NCBI GenBank assembly: GCA_002449785.1
Contig: DJXP01000061.1
Span: 1-27,890 of the forward strand
Direction of reading: 5' to 3'
Length of the DNA stretch: 27,890 bases
Source: Clostridiales bacterium UBA7001
GTDB lineage: Bacteria; Bacillota; Clostridia; TANB77; CAG-508
The position numbers were made by a program, and so were the translations under genes. Positions 21,621-27,890 of this stretch are shown piece after piece. Each line of letters opens with the position of its first letter. Position 1 is the first letter of the stretch. The notes under the pieces are model-generated. The model did no database searches. It saw only the letters and a program-made list of their open reading frames with translations, and had not been told where the DNA came from.

Positions 21621-22475
21621 ATGAATATTAAAGAAGCAATTAGGTATGGAATAGAAAAATTAAATAAAAATAATATTGATGAAGCTAATTTGAAAATAAA
21701 AATGCTCCTTTCATATATATTAGGAAAAACAAAAGAATATTTTGTAATTCATGGTGATGAATCTTTATCCTTAGATGATGAACTTAAATTTAAAGAAGGA
21801 ATTAATAAACTAAATAATAATATTCCAATTCAATATGTAATACATAAACAGGAATTTATGGGGTATGAGTTTTATGTGGATGAAAATGTTCTAATTCCTC
21901 AGCCAGATACAGAAATATTAGTTGAAGAAGTAGTAAAAATTGCAAAAGAGTTTATAAAGAAGCATAAAAAAGGTGAAGAAATTAAAATACTTGATTTATG
22001 TACAGGAAGTGGGGCTATAGGAATATCTTTATCAAAAATTCTAGGAGATAATGCTTTTGTAACTGTTTCTGACATAAGTGAAGATATTATAGATATAGTA
22101 GAAATAAATAGTAGAAAAAATTTAGCAAATTTAGGAATGGTGACTTCGGACTTATTTGATAATATTTATGGAAAATATGATATTATAGTTTCAAATCCAC
22201 CATATATAGAAACAGATGTAATAAAAACATTATCTAAAGAAGTACAAAATGAACCAATTATAGCATTAGATGGTGGACAAGATGGTTTAGATTTTTATAG
22301 GAGAATAGTAAAAGATGCCAAAAAATTCTTAAATGAAAATGGTTTTTTAGCATTAGAAATAGGATATAACCAAAGAGAAAGTGTGGAAAAACTATTAAAA
22401 GAAAATAATTATAAAAATATATATTCACAAAAAGATTTAGGCGGAAATGATAGAATTGTTGTAGCAAATATTTAA
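21621..22475 (+). CDS. prmC: Peptide chain release factor N5-glutamine methyltransferase
   Basis: PrmC methylates the Gln of the GGQ motif in RF1 and RF2. The 284-residue protein has a helical N-terminal domain, the family stretch QYVIHKQEFMGYEFYVDENVLIPQPDTE (71-98), motif I ILDLCTGSGAIGIS (123-136) and the glutamine-binding NPPY (192-195). Later comes LALEIGYNQRESV. Start ATG 21621 follows AAAGGATTAAA. prfA, its common neighbour, is not present; whiA follows 18 bases downstream. Confidence 0.93.
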   Translation: MNIKEAIRYGIEKLNKNNIDEANLKIKMLLSYILGKTKEYFVIHGDESLSLDDELKFKEGINKLNNNIPIQYVIHKQEFMGYEFYVDENVLIPQPDTEILVEEVVKIAKEFIKKHKKGEEIKILDLCTGSGAIGISLSKILGDNAFVTVSDISEDIIDIVEINSRKNLANLGMVTSDLFDNIYGKYDIIVSNPPYIETDVIKTLSKEVQNEPIIALDGGQDGLDFYRRIVKDAKKFLNENGFLALEIGYNQRESVEKLLKENNYKNIYSQKDLGGNDRIVVANI

Positions 22476-22493
22476 AAGATAGGGAGATTAGAA

Positions 22494-23354
22494 ATGTCTT
22501 TTTCATCAGGAATTAAAGAAGAATTAAGTAGAATAAATAATTTTAAAAACAAAAATTTAATTGAGTCTGAATTTTTGGGATATATGTTAACGGCTAATGT
22601 TTCAGAAAAAAGTAATTATTTTGAATTTGTAACTGAGAATGAATTTAATATAGAAAGATTTTATAAAATACTATTCAATTTAGGAATTGATTATGAGCCA
22701 GATATAATTGGAAAAACTTATTTGGCAAAGATTAATAAAAGTGAAATAGTTAATTCATTAATGGTGTTTAATTTGAATCCTAGTGATGAAGAAAAAAGAG
22801 CAATTGTAAGAGGCGCATTTTTAAGTTCAGGAAGAGTTACAGATCCAAGTAAAAGTTATCATTTAGAAATAATTTTTACAGAAAAAAATAATGCTGAGTA
22901 TATTTTAAATATTTGTAAAAATTACAATATAAGCTTAAAACTATTAGAAAATAATGGTAAGTATTGGATATATATTAAAGATGCAGATATTATTTCATAT
23001 TTCCTTGCACTTATTGGCTCTAACAAAGGAGTATTATCTTTTGAAGAAGTTAGAGTTACAAAGGAAATTAAAAATAATATAAATAGAATAGTAAATTGTG
23101 AGACTGCGAATTTAAATAAAATAGTTAATGCTTCTGTTGATCAAATTAATGATATTAAACTAATTCAAAAATTAAAAAAATTTGATGAACTCCCAGATTA
23201 TTTAAAAGAAATAGCAGTTGTGCGTTTAGAAAATCCAGATAGTAGCTTAAAGGATTTAGGAGAACTATTAGATAAACCTATAAGCAAATCTGGGGTTAAT
23301 CATAGACTAAAGAAAATACATGAACTTGCAGAAGAATTAAGAATAAAAAAATAA
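22494..23354 (+). CDS. whiA: DNA-binding protein WhiA
   Basis: WhiA has a LAGLIDADG-like N-terminal fold without nuclease activity and a C-terminal HTH; it affects cell division and, in actinobacteria, sporulation. The 286 residues start FSSGIKEELSRI, as is usual, contain RAIVRGAFLSSGRVTDPSKSYHLEI (the RGAFLxxG core near 102-110), then NRIVNCETANLNKIVNASVDQI. The HTH end is PDSSLKDLGELLDKPISKSGVNHRLKKI. It is slightly shorter than common homologs (about 310-320). In many Firmicutes it sits with rapZ and yvcK; here it lies between prmC and hemW. The next gene begins within six bases of its stop or, more probably, 33 bases on. Confidence 0.94.
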   Translation: MSFSSGIKEELSRINNFKNKNLIESEFLGYMLTANVSEKSNYFEFVTENEFNIERFYKILFNLGIDYEPDIIGKTYLAKINKSEIVNSLMVFNLNPSDEEKRAIVRGAFLSSGRVTDPSKSYHLEIIFTEKNNAEYILNICKNYNISLKLLENNGKYWIYIKDADIISYFLALIGSNKGVLSFEEVRVTKEIKNNINRIVNCETANLNKIVNASVDQINDIKLIQKLKKFDELPDYLKEIAVVRLENPDSSLKDLGELLDKPISKSGVNHRLKKIHELAEELRIKK

Positions 23355-23387
23355 AATTTTATGAGTGAAACTAGAAAGAATAGTATT

Positions 23388-24519
23388 ATGAATAAATTAG
23401 GAATTTATGTGCATATACCATTTTGCCAAAAAAAATGTAAATATTGTGATTTTATTTCTTTTTCATGTGATGATAAAAAAATACACGAATATTTTAATTC
23501 ACTAGAAAAAGAAATAGATAATTGTAAAATAAATGAAGAAGTTTCAACTATATATATAGGTGGGGGGACTCCTTCTTTTGTTAATTCTCAATATATTGTA
23601 AATATTATGAACTTAATTCAAAAAAAGTTCAAAATTAAAGATGATGCAGAAATGACAATAGAGGTAAATCCAGGAACTATAGATAAAGAAAAAGTTTTGG
23701 ATTATAAAAAAATAGGAATTAATAGAATTAGTATAGGACTTCAAACATATTCTGATAGATTGTTAAAGCTAGTACGGAAGGATTCACAGCTGTGAAGATT
23801 TTTTAAATACATATAATATGATAAAAGATGTTGGATTTGATAATATAAATATAGATTTGATGCTTGCACTTCCTTCTCAAACAAAAGATGAGCTAGTAGA
23901 TAGTTTAGATTTAGTAAAAAAATTAAAGCCTAAACATGTTTCATTATATTCATTAATATTAGAGGAAAATACTGAACTTGAAAAGGAAATAAAAGAAGGA
24001 AAATTAGAATTAATAGATGAAGATACAGAAAGAAGAATGTACCACTTTTCAAAAATGATTCTAGAGGATAATGGTTATATACAATATGAGATTTCAAATT
24101 TTGCTTTAAAAGGATATGAATCTAAACACAATATGGATTGCTGGAATCAAGAAGAATATTTAGGATTTGGACTTTCTGCTCATTCATATTTTAATAATAA
24201 AAGATATTCAAATACCTCTAATTTTGATGAATATATTAAAAACATTAATAATAGTGAATTTGAAAAAAATGTTAAAGTTAATGAAATTCAAACAGAAGAA
24301 TCAAAAATGAAAGAATATATGATGTTAGGATTTAGAAAAATTGAAGGAATTAGCATTTCAGAATTTGAAAGAAAATTTAAAATAAATCCATTATTTTATT
24401 TTCGCTTTGAAATAGATAGACTTGTAAAAAACGATTTAATTGAAGTAGATTTAGATAATATAAAACTTACTAAAAAAGGATTAGATTTAGCAAATTTGGT
24501 ATTTGAAGAATTTGTATAA
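23388..24519 (+). pseudogene. hemW: hemW, heme chaperone-like radical SAM protein, frameshifted
   Basis: The first part (from ATG 23388, or ATG 23361) reads LGIYVHIPFCQKKCKYCDF, with the radical SAM C-x3-C-x2-C, then TIYIGGGTPSF, EVNPGTI and RISIGLQTYSDRLLKLV. It then runs out of frame and stops at 23793-23795. Shifting by one base near 23771-23776 restores GRIHSCEDFLNTYNMIKDVGF, which continues without a break to 24519 with NIDLMLALPSQT, EISNFA and LGFGLSAHS. An extra base at about 23775 explains everything. Without it the product would be about 376 residues, the normal length. The rest of the protein is well preserved, so this is either a recent mutation or a sequencing error. Confidence 0.85.
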
Positions 24520-24548
24520 TAATATTTCAAAAAAATTATAATTTACTA

Positions 24549-24577
24549 TTGACAAAGGCTAATTTAAGTTATATTAT
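24549..24577 (+). promoter_or_regulatory. Sigma-A promoter of hrcA-grpE
   Basis: TTGACA (24549-24554), a 17-base spacer and TATTAT (24572-24577), 42 bases before hrcA. The CIRCE-like operator begins one base after the -10, so repressor binding would block initiation. Confidence 0.65.
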
Positions 24578-24578
24578 A

Positions 24579-24605
24579 TTAGCAGTCAAATGTTAGGTTT
24601 GCTAA
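24579..24605. promoter_or_regulatory. CIRCE-like operator (HrcA binding site)
   Basis: TTAGCAGTC - nine bases - GTTTGCTAA. The canonical CIRCE is TTAGCACTC-N9-GAGTGCTAA, so the arms match at eight and seven of nine positions with the exact spacer. The site lies immediately upstream of hrcA, as expected for HrcA autoregulation. The right arm's inner bases no longer pair with the left, so the site may be weaker. Confidence 0.8.
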
Positions 24606-24618
24606 AAGAGGTGAAAAA

Positions 24619-25644
24619 ATGTCTGAGGAATTAGATAAAAGAAAAAAGAAAATCTTGCAAGCTATAATAGAAGAATATATTGAAACAGCTGAACCAGTTA
24701 GTTCTGGAAATTTGGTTGAAGAATTAAATTGTAGTAGTGCTACAATAAGAAATGAAATGGCAGAATTAGAAAAAATAGGTTTTTTAGAAAAGCCTCATAC
24801 ATCTGCAGGAAGAGTTCCATCCCAAAAAGGTTATAGATACTATGTTGATGAACTAGTAAGAGATGATAAAATCAGTAAAAAAGAGATGGAAATAATTAGA
24901 GATAGGTTAGAAACAAGAGTTAATGATTTAGAAGAATTAACTAAAATTGCTACAACTACTCTTTCGGAAATTACGCATTATACTACAATTGCTATTGCTC
25001 CAGATGTCCAAAATCATACAATAATAGATATAAAATTTGTTCTTTTAGGAAGTAGAGTTTTAATGGCTGTTATACTTACTGATTCAGGAATAATTAGAGA
25101 ATCTATTATTAAGTTTGATGAAGATATAACTCAGGAACAAGTTGACGATTTAACATTTTTATTTAAAAACAAACTTGTTGGAAAACCTTTAGAGACGATG
25201 AATGGACCTTTAGAAGAATTTATAATGACTGAAATGAAAACAGGAATTAATATTATAAAAAAGGTTATTGAGGAAATTAATAAAATAATAGTAGATTCTC
25301 AAAAGATTTATTTAGATGGTGCTAATAAAGTTGTTGATATGCCAGAATTTAAAAAAGTAGATGTCGCTAAAGATTTTTTAAATGTATTAGATGCCAAAGA
25401 TTTAGTTGCAGATGTATTAAATACTGGAATGGCTGATGATATTAATATATACATTGGCGAAGAAACAGAAAAAGAAGAACTTAAAAACTTTAGTATAGTA
25501 ACATTTAATCATTTAGTAGAAGGTAGAGATATAGGTACAATTGGAATAATTGGACCTACAAGAATGGATTATTCTAAAGTTATATCAGTAATGAAATATA
25601 TAAGCAAAAAATTAAATGATGATTTTAAAAAAGGAAAATATTAG
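24619..25644 (+). CDS. hrcA: Heat-inducible transcription repressor HrcA
   Basis: HrcA binds CIRCE elements and represses groESL and dnaK operons; GroEL helps it stay active. The 341 residues have the N-terminal winged helix (DKRKKKILQAIIEEYIETAEPVSS, then SSATIRNEMAELEKIGFLEKPHTSAGRVPSQKGYRYYVD at about 38-76), and the central GAF-like region with LVGKPLETM and IYLDGANKVVDMPEF. The C-terminal GTIGIIGPTRMDYSKVISVMKYIS is also the family's. Start ATG 24619 follows AAGAGGTG. It leads grpE by 27 bases. Confidence 0.96.
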   Translation: MSEELDKRKKKILQAIIEEYIETAEPVSSGNLVEELNCSSATIRNEMAELEKIGFLEKPHTSAGRVPSQKGYRYYVDELVRDDKISKKEMEIIRDRLETRVNDLEELTKIATTTLSEITHYTTIAIAPDVQNHTIIDIKFVLLGSRVLMAVILTDSGIIRESIIKFDEDITQEQVDDLTFLFKNKLVGKPLETMNGPLEEFIMTEMKTGINIIKKVIEEINKIIVDSQKIYLDGANKVVDMPEFKKVDVAKDFLNVLDAKDLVADVLNTGMADDINIYIGEETEKEELKNFSIVTFNHLVEGRDIGTIGIIGPTRMDYSKVISVMKYISKKLNDDFKKGKY

Positions 25645-25671
25645 AAAAAAGAAGAAAGGAAGGTTTAGGCT

Positions 25672-26193
25672 TTGGATAATAATGAAGATAATCTTAATGA
25701 GAATTTAGATAATAATGAAAATAATGTAGAAAATACAGAGAGTAATGAAAATTCAAATATCGATGTTACAAAAACACAAGAATATGAAGAATTAAATGAC
25801 AGATATAAAAGATTATTAGCTGAATTTGAAAATTATAAAAAAAGAAGTCAAAAAGAAAAAGATAATATTTATGGAATGATTACAGGGGACGTTGTAGCAA
25901 CAATGCTTCCTATAATGGATAATTTGGAAAAAGCAGCTGAAGCTAAAACAGATGATGAACAATATCAAGAGGGGGTTAAATTAGTTGCAAGACAGTTTCA
26001 GGATTCATTAAAAAGATTAGGACTAGAAGAAATTGAAACAGTTGGTAAAAGATTTGATCCTGAATTTCATGATGCTGTTAGTCACATAGAAGATGATACA
26101 AAAGGTGAACAAGAAATTGTAGAAGAATATAGAAAAGGTTATAAAATTGGAAATAAAGTTATAAGACATTCTATGGTTATTGTTGCAAACTAA
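25672..26193 (+). CDS. grpE: Nucleotide exchange factor GrpE
   Basis: GrpE releases ADP from DnaK. The 173-residue chain begins with a low-complexity acidic, Asn-rich tail (about 1-35, many N and E). The long helix follows (LNDRYKRLLAEFENYKKRSQKEKDNIY), then the four-helix and beta-wing part with LPIMDNLEKAA, LKRLGLEEIETVGKRFDPEFHDAVSH and GYKIGNKVIRHSMVIVAN. The start is TTG 25672 after AAGGAAGG; no ATG lies before residue 67. The low-complexity tail is expected to be disordered. It is 186 bases from dnaK. Confidence 0.95.
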   Translation: MDNNEDNLNENLDNNENNVENTESNENSNIDVTKTQEYEELNDRYKRLLAEFENYKKRSQKEKDNIYGMITGDVVATMLPIMDNLEKAAEAKTDDEQYQEGVKLVARQFQDSLKRLGLEEIETVGKRFDPEFHDAVSHIEDDTKGEQEIVEEYRKGYKIGNKVIRHSMVIVAN

Positions 26194-26310
26194 AAAATAG
26201 TTATTAAATTTTTTATCTTCTATTTATTATCATAAAAATGGTAATTATAGGAAATAAATATTTTATAAATAAAACAAAAGAAAAATATATAATAGAATTT
26301 TTACAGTATG

Positions 26311-26332
26311 AGCCATTTACTTAAAAATGGTT
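26311..26332 (+). other. Hairpin in the dnaK leader
   Basis: AGCCATTT (26311-26318) pairs with AAATGGTT (26325-26332, one G-U) around a six-base loop. It lies in the 186-base gap between grpE and dnaK, 48 bases before the dnaK start, and is not followed by a T-run. A TATAAT at 26288-26293 lies upstream but has no good -35. The hairpin may stabilise the dnaK mRNA or mark a processing site; no CIRCE is seen in this gap. Confidence 0.35.
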
Positions 26333-26379
26333 TGATTGTAATTAAAGCTTAAGTCCAAAAATAAAGGGAGGAAAAAATA

Positions 26380-27890
26380 ATGGGAAAAATTATTGGTATT
26401 GATTTAGGAACAACAAATTCATGTGTTTCTGTTATGGAAGGTGGAGAAGCTGTTGTTATACCTAACGCAGAAGGAAATAGAACAACACCATCAGTTGTTG
26501 CCTTTTCAAAAAATGGAGAGAGATTAGTAGGACAAATTGCAAAACGTCAAGCTGTAACTAATCCAGATAACACAGTTATTTCTATAAAAAGAAAAATGGG
26601 AACAAATGAAAAAGTAAAAATAGATGGAGATGAATTTTCTCCACAAGAAATATCTGCTATGATTTTACAAAAATTAAAAGCAGATGCTGAAAATTATTTA
26701 GGAAGTACAGTTAGTCAAGCTGTAATTACAGTTCCAGCATATTTTAGTGATAGTCAAAGACAAGCGACAAAAGATGCTGGAAAAATAGCAGGTCTTGAAG
26801 TATTAAGAATTATAAATGAACCAACAGCTGCTGCACTTGCATATGGAATGGATAAAGAAGATCAAGATCAAAAAATAATGATATATGACTTAGGTGGTGG
26901 AACATTTGATGTATCTATACTAGATATTGGTGATGGAGTATTTGAAGTTTTATCTACAAATGGTAATACACATTTAGGTGGAGATGATTTTGATCAAGCT
27001 ATTATAGATTATTTAGTAAGTGAATTTAAAAAATCTGATGCAATAGACTTATCTAAAGATAAAATGGCTATGCAAAGATTAAAAGAAGCTGCTGAAAAAG
27101 CTAAAATAGAGCTTTCAGGAATGCAACAAACACAAATTAATTTACCATTTATTACAGCAGATAGTTCAGGCCCTAAACATTTAGATATTAATTTAACAAG
27201 AGCAAAATTTGAAGAATTAATTGGAAAACTAGTTGAAGATACAAGAGGACCAGTTGAACAAGCAATGAAAGATGCTGGAATAACTGCAAATGATATTCAT
27301 AAAGTATTATTAGTTGGTGGTTCTACAAGAGTTCCATGTGTTCAAGAAATGGTTAAGAAAATAACAGGAAAAGAACCAGATAAAGGAATTAATCCAGATG
27401 AATGTGTTGCTATAGGTGCAGCTATTCAAGGTGGTGTTTTATCAGGAGATGTTAAAGATTTAGTTTTACTAGATGTAACACCATTATCATTAGGTATTGA
27501 AACTTATGGTGGCGTATTTACAAAATTAATCGAAAGAAATACAACAATTCCAACTAAAAAATCTCAAGTATTCTCAACAGCGGGAGATGGTCAAACATCT
27601 GTTGAAGTACATGTTCTTCAAGGTGAAAGAGAAATGGCAGCATATAATAAAACACTTGGAAGATTCCAACTTACAGGAATTCCACCAGCACCAAGAGGAG
27701 TACCACAAATTGAAGTTACATTTGATATTGATGCTAATGGTATAGTTCATGTTTCTGCTAAAGACCAAGCTACAGGAAATGAACAAAAAGTTTCTATAAC
27801 AGCTAGTACAAATCTTTCTGAAGATGATATTAATCAAGCTATTAAAGATGCTGAAGCTCATGCTGCAGAAGACAAGAAAAAGAAAGAAGA
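26380..27890 (+). CDS. dnaK: Molecular chaperone DnaK (3' end outside the window)
   Basis: DnaK (Hsp70) binds and releases unfolded protein segments in an ATP cycle driven by DnaJ and GrpE. The visible 503 codons contain the ATPase domain: IGIDLGTTNSC (phosphate 1), IINEPTAAALAYG, DLGGGTFDVSIL (phosphate 2), and VLLVGGSTRVP. The linker DLVLLDVTPLSLGIE is followed by the substrate domain with IPTKKSQVFSTAGDGQTSVEVHVLQGER and GIPPAPRGVPQIEVTFDIDANGI. ATG 26380 follows AAAGGGAGG. About 110 more residues, the lid, should follow. The frame is intact to the end of the window. Confidence 0.97.
   Translation, partial: MGKIIGIDLGTTNSCVSVMEGGEAVVIPNAEGNRTTPSVVAFSKNGERLVGQIAKRQAVTNPDNTVISIKRKMGTNEKVKIDGDEFSPQEISAMILQKLKADAENYLGSTVSQAVITVPAYFSDSQRQATKDAGKIAGLEVLRIINEPTAAALAYGMDKEDQDQKIMIYDLGGGTFDVSILDIGDGVFEVLSTNGNTHLGGDDFDQAIIDYLVSEFKKSDAIDLSKDKMAMQRLKEAAEKAKIELSGMQQTQINLPFITADSSGPKHLDINLTRAKFEELIGKLVEDTRGPVEQAMKDAGITANDIHKVLLVGGSTRVPCVQEMVKKITGKEPDKGINPDECVAIGAAIQGGVLSGDVKDLVLLDVTPLSLGIETYGGVFTKLIERNTTIPTKKSQVFSTAGDGQTSVEVHVLQGEREMAAYNKTLGRFQLTGIPPAPRGVPQIEVTFDIDANGIVHVSAKDQATGNEQKVSITASTNLSEDDINQAIKDAEAHAAEDKKKKE

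Noticed and set aside
27574..27861. 95-residue minus-strand frame inside dnaK
   Set aside because: dnaK is certain in the other direction; the frame has no start signals and a Cys/Ser/Asn-rich composition typical of antisense reading.

Overview
The window is very AT-rich, uses the standard code (TGG for Trp, TGA as a stop), and every convincing gene lies on the + strand. Gene content points to a low-GC, spore-forming member of Clostridia: an uninterrupted sigK with a hydrophobic pro-sequence, the hrcA-grpE-dnaK heat-shock cluster with a CIRCE-like operator, Mini-RNase III, RbgA, WhiA and a Firmicutes-type 6S RNA. I cannot name the species.

Region 1 (1-11.7 kb) is an accessory array. It holds mostly single-gene cargo, all pointing toward rbgA: a UDG-superfamily protein, two class I methyltransferases, a GNAT acetyltransferase, three HD-domain proteins (one with most metal ligands missing), a Nudix hydrolase, an unknown 378-residue protein, a metallo-beta-lactamase-fold hydrolase, an S51 peptidase, an inositol-monophosphatase-family enzyme, a HIT-family protein, a cupin, two broken rhuM genes and a relic of a second MBL gene. 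From about 5.5 kb on, the cargo is separated by seven copies of a degenerate repeat of about 90-145 bp. The first part of the repeat resembles the ribosome-binding site and first 15 codons of rbgA (38 of 45 bases in the best copies), and the real rbgA start at 11749 closes the series. An eighth, weaker copy may lie at 2838-2875. I read this as repeated insertion of small gene cassettes at the 5' end of rbgA, each insertion leaving a displaced rbgA start behind. No recombinase is encoded in the window, so the mechanism is unknown. This is the most novel feature here.

Region 2 (11.7-13.2 kb) is ribosome and RNA processing: rbgA (50S assembly GTPase), mrnC (Mini-RNase III, 23S maturation) and a tRNA-Glu(CTC) with its own extended -10 promoter and terminator.

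Region 3 (13.2-21.0 kb) has a small membrane-anchored protein, then a likely operon of a nitroreductase-like protein, an RdgB-type inosine/xanthosine triphosphatase and a secreted GH78-like rhamnosidase. recN (own promoter), sigK (candidate sporulation promoter) and a PflX-like radical SAM protein follow.

Region 4 (21.0-27.9 kb) begins with a 578-bp gene-free gap that carries a probable 6S RNA with its promoter, a terminator and the promoter of the next operon. Then come prmC, whiA, hemW (broken by a +1 frameshift), hrcA, grpE and the first 503 codons of dnaK, which runs off the window.
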